Below are positions 17,824 through 25,484 of a stretch of 64,000 nucleotides of DNA, one piece after another. The notes beneath the pieces are model-generated. The model was not told where the DNA came from, ran no database searches, and worked only from the letters and a program-made list of their open reading frames with translations. Location: assembly GCA_963763135.1 (NCBI GenBank), contig CAVXNJ010000009.1:186001-250000 (forward strand), given 5' to 3'. The first letter of the stretch is position 1. The number at the start of each line of letters is the position of its first letter. The stretch is from JANMZO01 sp963763135. GTDB taxonomy: Bacteria; Actinomycetota; Acidimicrobiia; Acidimicrobiales; JANYDT01. Position numbers and translations under genes: made by a program.

Positions 17824-18466
17824 CGAGGCGGTCCCCGAGCCAATCCGTGTTCTTTTGGTCGACGACCACCACATGGTGGTCGAAAGTCTCCGACGCGCAA
17901 TCGAGCGCGAGCCCGATCTTGAGGTCGTGGGAACGGTTGGATCGGGGACGGGGGCGTTTCAGGCCGTGGCGGAGCGGCGCCCTGACGTGGTCGTCATGGA
18001 TCTTATGTTGCCCGATATGGACGGTATCGAGGTCACCCGTCGCCTTTGCGCCGAGGATTCAACGACGCGCGTTCTGATGCTGACGGGTTCCGCAAACGAG
18101 CGTTCGATGCAGGATGCGATCCAAGCCGGATGCATTGGATACCTGCAGAAAGACGCGGCGCTCCCGGAGTTGATGACAGCAATTCGTAGGGCCCATCGGG
18201 GAGAACTCGTGCTGTCACCAGACGATCTGAAGCTGATTCTGGCGAACCGCACTGATCAGCAACAACCTGATGACACGCTCACCCGCCGAGAAACCGAAGT
18301 GCTCGAACTCCTTGCTGCCGGCCTGTCGAACCAGCGGATTGCCGACCATTTGACAATCAGCATCGATACGACCCGCACGCACGTGCAACGAATTCTCGCC
18401 AAACTCGAATCCCATTCCCGCTTGGAAGCGGTCGCCGAGGCCCGGCGGCGCAAACTCCTCAAATAG
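17810..18466 (+). CDS. NarL/LuxR-type response regulator
   Basis: 218 residues starting inside the kinase gene. Receiver domain (about 10-130) with acidic pocket LLVDDHH and phospho-acceptor Asp64 (VVVMDLMLPDMDG), then a LuxR-type helix-turn-helix (LTRRETEVLELLAAGLSNQRIADHLTISIDTTRTHVQRILAKL). Overlap with the kinase implies one phosphorelay. A palindrome just downstream (18502-18515) and its relative in front of the kinase gene are candidate binding sites. Confidence 0.95.
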   Translation: MTQTDEAVPEPIRVLLVDDHHMVVESLRRAIEREPDLEVVGTVGSGTGAFQAVAERRPDVVVMDLMLPDMDGIEVTRRLCAEDSTTRVLMLTGSANERSMQDAIQAGCIGYLQKDAALPELMTAIRRAHRGELVLSPDDLKLILANRTDQQQPDDTLTRRETEVLELLAAGLSNQRIADHLTISIDTTRTHVQRILAKLESHSRLEAVAEARRRKLLK

Positions 18467-18501
18467 GTGAAATGTCGGTCATTTACTTCGTAGCGAATCA
18501 C

Positions 18502-18517
18502 CCTATTGCAGTAGGAA
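18502..18517. promoter_or_regulatory. near-palindrome CCTATTGCAGTAGG
   Basis: One mismatch from a perfect 14-bp palindrome (18502-18515). Its right part TTGCAGTAGGAA is identical, in the opposite orientation, to the site at 16172-16183. It lies about 122 bp upstream of the regulator gene starting at 18639. No other copy was noticed in the window. Confidence 0.45.
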
Positions 18518-18638
18518 AAAGTTCAGGTGTTTGGCCGATAGTCGACAACGCTCGGTATCCGTAAAGTTCAAGAGGTCAATCCACGACCATCAGCGTTTGG
18601 TGGTTGCTGCCGCAAGCGTTGATCGAAACGAGGAACCT

Positions 18639-19472
18639 GTGAAGCTGATGTCGTCCACTCGTGGGAATGGAAGCGTCGTGGAGACGTTCCGTGCGGAGAC
18701 GCGCGGCAGCGAGGCGGGCGAGGGGCGAGAGTCTCTCCAACCGATCTCCATGGGCAAAGGATCGTCGGCCCTCGGCTATCCGTCCGTTTTGAGCGGCCCA
18801 TTGCACTGGTCGTGGGCGGATCAAGGTCATTTCATAGGAAGCACGTTTCAGGACCTCGTCGAACTCTTGGAGCAACTCGAGGTGCAAACGCCCACCGATG
18901 TGGTGATCCAAGCTGATGCGGGGTTGGAGCGCGCACTGAAGATCGCCCGGCTGGTCATCCAACAGCGATCTTCTGTCCGGGTCCACGTGGTCGCCCAGAA
19001 CGTGACCGTCCAACAGGCCGTCGAAGCGCGCTCAGTTGGGGTCAGTTCAATCCACGACGCGGAGGTGGGCTACGACGGTTTGACCCGGGCCCTGGTCGAC
19101 GTCCCGTCGCATCAGCCCTCCGGTCGGCATCCACAGGAATCGATAGGCACACTTACGATTGACTACGCTCGTCGAAGGGTGACGCTTCGCGGTACGGCGC
19201 TGTCGTTGACCAAAACCGAGTTTGAAATCCTTCGTACCCTCACCACGGTCCCCGGTGTACTCGTGGACCGGCAGAGCTTGATCGAGAACGTCTGGGGACG
19301 GGGATGGTTCGGTGCTCCAAACGTTCTCGACACCCATCTCACGAACCTCCGTGCCAAACTGCTCTCGGCCGGCCACCAAGGTGCGATCGTGACGGTCCAC
19401 GGGTCGGGGTTCTACTTCGAACCGCAGACCTGGGAAATGACGGACGAATTCCGTTCGGAGATGGTCGGCTGA
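18639..19472 (+). CDS. OmpR-type winged-helix regulator with degenerate receiver-like domain
   Basis: 277 residues from GTG 18639, preferred because GAGGAA lies just before it; the longer frame from 18531 would read through that site. The C-terminus (about 170-265) is an OmpR/PhoB winged helix: IDYARRRVTLRGTALSLTKTEFEILRTLTTVPGVLVDRQSLIENVWG...LDTHLTNLRAKL...HGSGFYF. The middle (about 75-160) resembles the second half of a receiver (TDVVIQADAGLERALKIARLV, VRVHVVAQNVTVQQAVEARSVGVSSI) but lacks a convincing phospho-acceptor Asp. It is therefore probably controlled by something other than phosphorylation. Confidence 0.82.
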   Translation: MKLMSSTRGNGSVVETFRAETRGSEAGEGRESLQPISMGKGSSALGYPSVLSGPLHWSWADQGHFIGSTFQDLVELLEQLEVQTPTDVVIQADAGLERALKIARLVIQQRSSVRVHVVAQNVTVQQAVEARSVGVSSIHDAEVGYDGLTRALVDVPSHQPSGRHPQESIGTLTIDYARRRVTLRGTALSLTKTEFEILRTLTTVPGVLVDRQSLIENVWGRGWFGAPNVLDTHLTNLRAKLLSAGHQGAIVTVHGSGFYFEPQTWEMTDEFRSEMVG

Positions 19473-19533
19473 CTTCCAAACCCACGGGACACGCTCACTT
19501 CTGACAGACGGAACGACACTAGGCTCGCGCTTA

Positions 19534-21372
19534 GTGTCCACGACTCCAACCGATCGTTCCCTGCCGGCGTTTGACAGGCCTCAATGGGAGGCCCTGATTC
19601 GGCTTCAGGTCGAACGACCATCCCGTCTTGATGCGGTGGAGCTGACCGGTTTGGTCAACTCGGCGATGGAGGAGCTGTTTGACCGTTTGACTTCGCTCGC
19701 CGGCCGGGTTCTCGATGCTCCGTGGGCTTTCGTGACGCTGGTGGACGACGAGCGATCGTTCTGGAAGAGCTGTTTCGGGATCAATGCCACCGACGACGCC
19801 GACCGGTCCAACCCTGTCGAAGAGTCGTTTTGTCAGTATGTGATCGCCACCGGTGAACCGCTCCTGATCGATGACGCCCGCGAAGATCCACGCACGAACA
19901 CCAACCCCTCGATTGCAAAATTGGGCGTTGTGGCCTGGGCTGGTTATCCATTGAGCTCCGCATCGGGGGAAGTGCTGGGCACGTTCTGTGTGGCCGACGA
20001 CAAGCCTCGACACTGGACAGGCGACGATTCCATCACGCTTTCCACGTTGGCTGCGGCCGCCACGAGCGAGATCCAACTGCGCACAGCGCTGCGTGTGGCC
20101 AATTCTGTGGCCATAGAACTTTCTGCACAGGTCGCCAACGGCAAGGAACTCCAGCGTCGAAGTGAACGGTTCATCGATCTGGCGCACGCGTTGAGTCAGG
20201 CGAGCACGGCGGCCGAAGTGTCGCACATCGTTTCCACGGCAGGTCGCGACGTGTTGCAGAGTCAGTTCCTGAACGTGCACCTCCTGGACGAGTCACGGCG
20301 AGCAACTACGGTGGACCACGCGCTGCCCATCGACTCGTCAATCGCCGAGAGCTATGCGGTGATTCCACTCGACCTGGTTACCCCGGCCGCCACGGTGATT
20401 TCCTCGAGGCTTCCGGTGGAGGCCCCGACGTTTGCCGATTACGAACGGCAGTGGCCGAGTGTCGCGCCAGACGCGTACCGCGTCGGTTTGCGATCGGCGG
20501 CGGCATGGCCACTGATCCTCCCGAGCGGCGACGTAATCGGTGCTCTGTCCGTCGGCTGGGCCAGCGAAATAGAGTTCAGCCCTTTGCTCCGGATCGCCGG
20601 GGAAGCTCTGACCCAGATGTGCGTTGTTGCGTTGAAGCGCGAGCGTCTGAGCGACGCTCGCAACTCCTTCCTGATGGCGTTGCACAAGGCATTGATCCCG
20701 CCGCTTCCGGAGGTCGTCGGCCTCGACATTGCCGCTCGTTACCTTCCGGCGCGAGACGACGTCGGTTTGGGTGGCGATTGGTATGACGTCGTTCAGGTTT
20801 CGCCGACGCTCACCGCTGTGATCGTGGGTGACGTGTGTGGCCATGGCATTGAAGCGGCCGCAATCATGAGCCAACTCCGTGGTTCGATCAACACACTTGT
20901 TCGGGTGCATCCCGACGAGCTCGCCGAGGTATTCAACCAGGCCGAGCTGCTCTATCCCCGGAAGCCTGACTTCATCGCGACCATCTCGATCCACTTGGTC
21001 GATACGGCGACCAACACGCTTACCTACATATCGGCCGGACATCCTCCGTCGGTCCTCGTTACCGCTGATGGGAGTGCATCGGCCATCGAGCACGGACGAC
21101 GTCCGGTATTCGGTTACGGCCGACACGACACGAACGTCGGACGCATGGCGTTTGGCGCCGGCGACGTTCTCGTAGCGTTCACCGACGGCCTCGTGGAACA
21201 TCGGCACGCCACCCTCGATCAGGGGATCCAGAATATTGCGACGATCACAGGGTCGGTTTGCTCGGCGCCCGTCGAAACCATTGCGGCCACGATCGACGAG
21301 TCGATTGGCAACGAACGCCGAGACGACATTGCGTTCATTGTGATCAAACGCGTGGAGCAAAACGCTGGGTGA
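19534..21372 (+). CDS. GAF-GAF-SpoIIE (PP2C-type) serine phosphatase
   Basis: 612 residues, GTG start. First GAF about 45-185 (APWAFVTLVDDERSFWKSCFG, ESFCQYVIATGEPLLIDDAREDP), second weaker GAF about 215-370, then a SpoIIE/RsbU-type PP2C domain (about 400-605). The phosphatase metal ligands are all present: GGDWYD, GDVCGHG, TDGLVE and RRDDIAF. Such phosphatases dephosphorylate anti-sigma-factor antagonists; no partner anti-sigma gene is in the window. It closes the signalling block. Confidence 0.93.
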   Translation: MSTTPTDRSLPAFDRPQWEALIRLQVERPSRLDAVELTGLVNSAMEELFDRLTSLAGRVLDAPWAFVTLVDDERSFWKSCFGINATDDADRSNPVEESFCQYVIATGEPLLIDDAREDPRTNTNPSIAKLGVVAWAGYPLSSASGEVLGTFCVADDKPRHWTGDDSITLSTLAAAATSEIQLRTALRVANSVAIELSAQVANGKELQRRSERFIDLAHALSQASTAAEVSHIVSTAGRDVLQSQFLNVHLLDESRRATTVDHALPIDSSIAESYAVIPLDLVTPAATVISSRLPVEAPTFADYERQWPSVAPDAYRVGLRSAAAWPLILPSGDVIGALSVGWASEIEFSPLLRIAGEALTQMCVVALKRERLSDARNSFLMALHKALIPPLPEVVGLDIAARYLPARDDVGLGGDWYDVVQVSPTLTAVIVGDVCGHGIEAAAIMSQLRGSINTLVRVHPDELAEVFNQAELLYPRKPDFIATISIHLVDTATNTLTYISAGHPPSVLVTADGSASAIEHGRRPVFGYGRHDTNVGRMAFGAGDVLVAFTDGLVEHRHATLDQGIQNIATITGSVCSAPVETIAATIDESIGNERRDDIAFIVIKRVEQNAG

Positions 21373-21392
21373 ACTCGGAAGGTTGAACTCGG
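21370..21392 (+). repeat. stop-containing 9-bp direct repeat
   Basis: TGAACTCGG, whose TGA is the stop of the SpoIIE gene, recurs 14 bp later (21384-21392). Confidence 0.7.
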
Positions 21393-21468
21393 CCTGTCCG
21401 CGGTCGATGATGTGTCGCCGGCGCAAATGTCCGTGCCCGGGTTTGGGGCGTCATCGTAGAATCACCGG

Positions 21469-22080
21469 GTGAGCACAATTCGAACACTCGACGAATTAGA
21501 TGAACTCTACGGCGAGCCGGTCGCCACGTCGTTGACCAAGGAAATCGACCATCTCAACGACCTCCACCGCAAGTACGTCGAGGCCTCACCGTTTGTTGTC
21601 GTGGGCTCGTCGGGTCCGGGGGGTCTTGATTGCTCGCCACGTGGCGACCCCGCCGGTTTCGTCCGAATCGTGGATTCGAAGACGCTCCTCCTCCCTGACC
21701 GCCGAGGAAACAACCGGCTCGATACGATCCGCAATCTGGTCGTGGATCCAAGAATTGCGTTGCTGTTTCTCGTTCCGGGAATCGGGGTGACGCTACGAGT
21801 GAACGGTACCGCTCAGATCTCCACCGACCCCGATCTGTTGGCGGGCTTTTCGATCGACGGAAAGTTGCCGACGACCGTCATTGTTGTCACCACCACGTCG
21901 GTGTACACGCAATGCCCCAAGGCACTTATCCGATCGAAACTTTGGGACGCATCACTGTTTCGCGAAGCGAGTGAGCTTCCGAGCGTCGGTCAAATCATGG
22001 AACTCATCACCGAGGGTTCCTTCGACGGCCAGGCATACGACGCGGCGTATCCCGAACGCATTCGGCAGACGATCTACTGA
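21469..22080 (+). CDS. PPOX-type FMN flavoprotein (MSMEG_1061-like)
   Basis: 203 residues, GTG start. Split-barrel flavoprotein of the pyridoxamine-5'-phosphate-oxidase superfamily: ASPFVVVGSSGPGGLDCSPRGDPAGFVRIVDSKTLLLPDRRGNNRLDTIRNLVVDPRIALLFLVPG is the characteristic FMN-binding core, with VYTQCPKALIRSKLW near the C-terminus. Function in the cell is unknown; reduction of small molecules is typical. Confidence 0.88.
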   Translation: MSTIRTLDELDELYGEPVATSLTKEIDHLNDLHRKYVEASPFVVVGSSGPGGLDCSPRGDPAGFVRIVDSKTLLLPDRRGNNRLDTIRNLVVDPRIALLFLVPGIGVTLRVNGTAQISTDPDLLAGFSIDGKLPTTVIVVTTTSVYTQCPKALIRSKLWDASLFREASELPSVGQIMELITEGSFDGQAYDAAYPERIRQTIY

Positions 22081-22101
22081 CGGAGCGTACTCCTCAATTT
22101 G

Positions 22102-22137
22102 TCAGTGACCGGTGAAGCTCTCAGTGACCGGTGAAGC
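22102..22137 (-). repeat. stop-containing 17-bp direct repeat
   Basis: TCAGTGACCGGTGAAGC occurs at 22121-22137, where it encodes the last codons and stop of the enoyl-CoA hydratase on the minus strand. An identical copy follows at 22102-22118, period 19. Confidence 0.9.
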
Positions 22138-22960
22138 GCGGTGCGCGCTTTTCGAATTTCGCGGCGAACGCCTCGCGCGTGTCGGCGAGCGTGAACATGT
22201 GATGGTGACGATGCGACTCGGCGTCGACGTAGTCGGAAAATGACAGCCTCTCGGCGTCAAGCCAGTTCTGCTTCATCATCGTGAGCGCCGCCGGCGACGC
22301 GTTCGCCAGCCGTTGGACGATTCCTTCGGCGTCGGTCCGGAACGTTGCGTCGTCGAACACGCGGGCCACCAGACCGATTCGTTGGGCCTCGTCGGCGCTG
22401 ATCTTGTCGGGGAGAAGCATCAACTCTCGAAGCTTTGCGGCACCGATGAGTCGACTGAGGCTCCACGGGAGGGCCATGTCGCCGGCGACACCGACATCGA
22501 GAAAAGCGGTGTTGAATTTTGCCGACCGGGTCGCCACGCGCAGGTCGCACCCACACGCCCAACCGAGTCCGGCACCGGCGACCGAGCCGTTGATCAGTGC
22601 GACACTCACGGCCGGCATCTCGTGCAGCACGACGGGAACCTGAAAGATCTCGACGGCCGACGGGGTCGGCTCCCGACTCGACTCCTGACTCGACTGCTGA
22701 CGAGGAGCGTCGGCATTGTCGCTGCCCTCCGCTCCGGCAATCCCACCGATGTCTGCACCGGGACAGAACCAGTTGCCCGAGCCGGTGAGCACGAACAGTC
22801 GGATGGAGGTGTCGGACGCTGCCCGGCGCACCGCGTCGTACGCTTCCGCAAGCATCTCCGTCGACATGGCGTTGCGTCGATCGGGCCGGTTTATCGTGAG
22901 TCGCGCAATCCCTCCGACCGCCTCGTAGGTCAAGGTCCGGTAGTCGCCCTGCTTCGCCAT
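22121..22960 (-). CDS. enoyl-CoA hydratase/isomerase family protein
   Basis: 279 residues from ATG 22960 (GGAG about ten bases upstream; ATG 22975 is an alternative). Crotonase-fold signatures: IARLTINRPDRRNAMSTEML at the N-terminus, NWFCPGADIGGI for the CoA oxyanion segment and ALINGSVAGAGLGWACGCDLRVATRSAKF for the second oxyanion region. An insert rich in Ser/Gln (about 85-115) interrupts the usual spacing. Expected reaction is hydration or isomerisation of an enoyl-CoA. It is followed, divergent to nothing, by an SDR gene upstream on the same strand. Confidence 0.9.
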   Translation of the reverse strand: MAKQGDYRTLTYEAVGGIARLTINRPDRRNAMSTEMLAEAYDAVRRAASDTSIRLFVLTGSGNWFCPGADIGGIAGAEGSDNADAPRQQSSQESSREPTPSAVEIFQVPVVLHEMPAVSVALINGSVAGAGLGWACGCDLRVATRSAKFNTAFLDVGVAGDMALPWSLSRLIGAAKLRELMLLPDKISADEAQRIGLVARVFDDATFRTDAEGIVQRLANASPAALTMMKQNWLDAERLSFSDYVDAESHRHHHMFTLADTREAFAAKFEKRAPRFTGH

Positions 22961-23025
22961 CGTTGCGTTCTCCATCGTAGGATTCTGCGCCCTCGGCGCC
23001 TTTCGGGCCAATCGGCCTCGTGCTG

Positions 23026-23841
23026 TTACCGGATGGTTTCCGGGTCCACCTGACTCGCCAGGTCGGCGAGATGGAGTCTGAGATCGGGATAGGCGGTGTG
23101 TGCCCATCCACCATCGACGAAAAGGTTTACGCCGGAGATGTAGGCCGCGTCGAGGCTGGCGAGAAATGTTGCGGCACTTGCGATGTCTTCGGGGCTGGCC
23201 ATGCGCTTGAGCGGAATCTGCTTCATGAACGCGGCGTGCACACTTGCGCTGCCCGAGAACGCGCTGACGAGCGGAGTGTCGGTGAGGCCCGGCGAAACGG
23301 TGGAGACACGGATACGGTGGTCGCCCAACTCGAGCGCGGCCGATTCGCTGAGGCTGGCCACGCCTGCTTTCGCCGCCGAGTAGGCCGATCCGAAGAACAT
23401 CGGCACCCGAGAGTTCAGAGACGCGATGTTGATGATGGCACCAGCTCTCCCGGAGGCGATCATCTGTCGTGCGGCGTGCTTGATGCCGAAGAACACACCC
23501 TTCAGACAGAGGTCGACGGTGAAGTCCCAGTCCTCCTCGGTCATGTCGACAAGGAGCGCGCCACGTGACGCACCGGCGACGTTGAACATGGCGTCGAGCG
23601 GGCCGAAACTCCGCTCGGCCGTGGTGACCAACTCCGCGACGTCGGCCTCGACCGTCACGTCGCAGTGAACAGTAACGATATGCGCGCCTAGTTCAATCGA
23701 CAGCGAAGCGAGGCCTTCGGCATTCACGTCTCCGGCGATGACCCGACCCCCATCGGCAACGAAGCGTTTGGTAATTGCCCGCCCGATGCCCGACGCCGCT
23801 CCCGTCACGACGGCGACTTGGCCGGCGGACCGCCCGCTCAT
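23026..23841 (-). CDS. SDR family NAD(P)-dependent oxidoreductase
   Basis: 271 residues from ATG 23841, with GAGGAA six bases upstream. Glycine loop TGAASGIG, NVAG in the NAG position, and the Ser-Tyr-Lys triad (NIASLNSRVPMFFGSAYSAAKAG). Asp at the end of strand 2 (AGDVNAEG) favours NAD. It probably shares a transcript with the enoyl-CoA hydratase 65 bp downstream. The substrate is likely a hydroxyacyl-CoA or other secondary alcohol. Confidence 0.9.
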   Translation of the reverse strand: MSGRSAGQVAVVTGAASGIGRAITKRFVADGGRVIAGDVNAEGLASLSIELGAHIVTVHCDVTVEADVAELVTTAERSFGPLDAMFNVAGASRGALLVDMTEEDWDFTVDLCLKGVFFGIKHAARQMIASGRAGAIINIASLNSRVPMFFGSAYSAAKAGVASLSESAALELGDHRIRVSTVSPGLTDTPLVSAFSGSASVHAAFMKQIPLKRMASPEDIASAATFLASLDAAYISGVNLFVDGGWAHTAYPDLRLHLADLASQVDPETIR

Positions 23842-24069
23842 CGGAACTTCCTCACGAGCAGGCGATCCGGTGCGGCGGCAACCCGGTTCGCTGAGACGAC
23901 AGGCTCGAGACGGAAGATCCAACGAGGTTGCTCAGACATGTTCGTGACCGTACTCGAACCACGGTGGTCCGCCCCAAGCCGCCGCCCCAAGCCGCCGGCC
24001 CGAGATGTCGATTCGAAGTTTCAACTTTGCATGGGGCAGGATGCGACCCAACACTCTCAAGGAGGGCCC

Positions 24070-24870
24070 ATGGCGCCGACTGACGAATCGATCATTGCGA
24101 CTGCGGTCGAGGCCCTGGCGACGACCGGTGTTGCGATCGTTCCGGGCGTGCTTTCGAAAGAGCAGGCCGACGTGGCGCTGGATCGCCTGTGGAACGCATC
24201 GAACGAGAGCGAACGTCGCGGGGTGCCCGCTCATATCGCAGCTTTGGATCCCAACGCCAGCAACGTACGTGTGTTCAACCTCATCGATCTCGATCCGCTG
24301 TTCGGCGAACTCATCGCGCACCCGACGGTTGACGCGATCGTCGGTGGATTTCTCGGCATCGACTACATCGTCTCCAATTTCTCGGCCAACATCGCTCGAC
24401 CGGGGAGCGAGTCGATGGTGGTGCATTCCGACCTTGCCGCGGTCATGCCCGAGCCGTGGATCGCCCCGCTGTCGGTCAATGCCATTTGGTGCCTCACCGA
24501 TGTTCATGCTGCGAACGGCGCGACACTGCATTTACCCGGAAGCCAGCACTATCGGACCCTGTCAGATGTCCCGTCCGAAGCCCACGCGCAGATGGTCCCG
24601 TTCGAGGCTCCAGCAGGGAGCGTGATCTTCATGGAGGGGCGCATCTGGCACACGTCGGGTCGCAACATCACCGAGGCCGAAGAGCGGGCGTTGCTGTTCG
24701 GCTACTACACCAAACCCTTCCTCCGGCCGCAGTGGAACTTCACGCGGGCCCTGCGCTCCGAGGTGCAGGACACTATGTCGCCGCTTATGCGGTACCGACT
24801 CGGCCTCGACGCGCAGACCAACATGCCCAACGCGGCGATCTTCGGCAACTTGGCCGGCCGAACGAACTAG
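24070..24870 (+). CDS. phytanoyl-CoA dioxygenase (PhyH) family protein
   Basis: 266 residues; ATG 24070 is preceded by a strong GGAGG. Iron ligands of the Fe(II)/2-oxoglutarate fold are His119-Ser-Asp121 and His194 (RIWHTSGRN), with Arg198 positioned for 2-oxoglutarate. The family hydroxylates lipids, halogenates or modifies small molecules. It is divergent from the SDR/enoyl-CoA hydratase pair, so a related lipid-modifying role is possible but not shown. Confidence 0.9.
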   Translation: MAPTDESIIATAVEALATTGVAIVPGVLSKEQADVALDRLWNASNESERRGVPAHIAALDPNASNVRVFNLIDLDPLFGELIAHPTVDAIVGGFLGIDYIVSNFSANIARPGSESMVVHSDLAAVMPEPWIAPLSVNAIWCLTDVHAANGATLHLPGSQHYRTLSDVPSEAHAQMVPFEAPAGSVIFMEGRIWHTSGRNITEAEERALLFGYYTKPFLRPQWNFTRALRSEVQDTMSPLMRYRLGLDAQTNMPNAAIFGNLAGRTN

Positions 24871-24952
24871 AAGTCGACGGGCCGGAGCGGAGAGCGGCCG
24901 CTGAGTGCTCGCTGAGTGGTTTGATCGCAGGCGGATCGGGTATTGCTAGCTC

Positions 24953-25408
24953 ATGAAGATTCTGATCGCCGTCGACAGCACCGAGGCCGCGCCGGAGATT
25001 GCCCGGACGGCGGAACTCCTGTTTCCCAACGATGAGTACATCGTCATGAGTGCTGCCTCGGTTGCACCGTTTGTGATGTCGGATCCGTTCGGCGGGGGAG
25101 CATTCGCAACCTCACCATCCACTGATGCGTTCGAGATCTCCGAAGAACTGGCCGATGACGCGGTGGAATCGGCGCAGAATGCGCTTAGCGGCGATGCCGA
25201 ACATCACGTGGAAATCGGAGCTCCCGGCCCGGTTATCTGCGAGCAGGCGGCAACGCTCGGTGTCGACGTGATCGTGGTCGGACACCGTTCCAAGAACTGG
25301 TTGTCCCGACTGGTCGAGCCGTCGGTGTCGGACTACGTGGTTCGCCACGCGCCCTGCCCCGTGCTCGTCGTTCGCGAGCCGGAAGCGGATTCTCACGACG
25401 AGAAGTAG
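24953..25408 (+). CDS. universal stress protein (UspA family)
   Basis: 151 residues of a single Usp domain: MKILIAVDSTEAAPEIARTAELLF with the nucleotide Asp, then VDVIVVGHRSKNWLSRLVEPSVSDYVVRHAPCPVLVV. The usual G-x2-G-x9-G-(S/T) ATP motif is altered: the second and third glycines are missing (GHRS..., VEPSVS). ATP binding is therefore doubtful, as in the non-ATP-binding UspA subgroup. Confidence 0.9.
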   Translation: MKILIAVDSTEAAPEIARTAELLFPNDEYIVMSAASVAPFVMSDPFGGGAFATSPSTDAFEISEELADDAVESAQNALSGDAEHHVEIGAPGPVICEQAATLGVDVIVVGHRSKNWLSRLVEPSVSDYVVRHAPCPVLVVREPEADSHDEK

Positions 25409-25433
25409 CTGCAGCTCGACCTTGTTGGAGTTG

Positions 25434-25469
25434 CCTCCCGGTCAAGGGGACTCACCCTCGCCCGGGAGG
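25434..25469. terminator. hairpin between convergent genes
   Basis: CCTCCCGG and CCGGGAGG (8-bp perfect arms, 20-bp loop containing a smaller GGGG/CCCT pairing) lie between the usp stop and the stop of the repeat protein. It could end transcription from both sides; no U-tract is visible. Confidence 0.45.
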
Positions 25470-25484
25470 TGTTCAATTGGAGCT

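Noticed and set aside
18531..18638. 36-residue extension of the OmpR-type regulator
   Set aside because: A ribosome site lies directly before GTG 18639 and the extension lacks domain similarity.
23970..24000. GC-rich 13-bp duplication before the PhyH gene as an operator
   Set aside because: Simple direct repeat of a CG-rich word with no symmetry.
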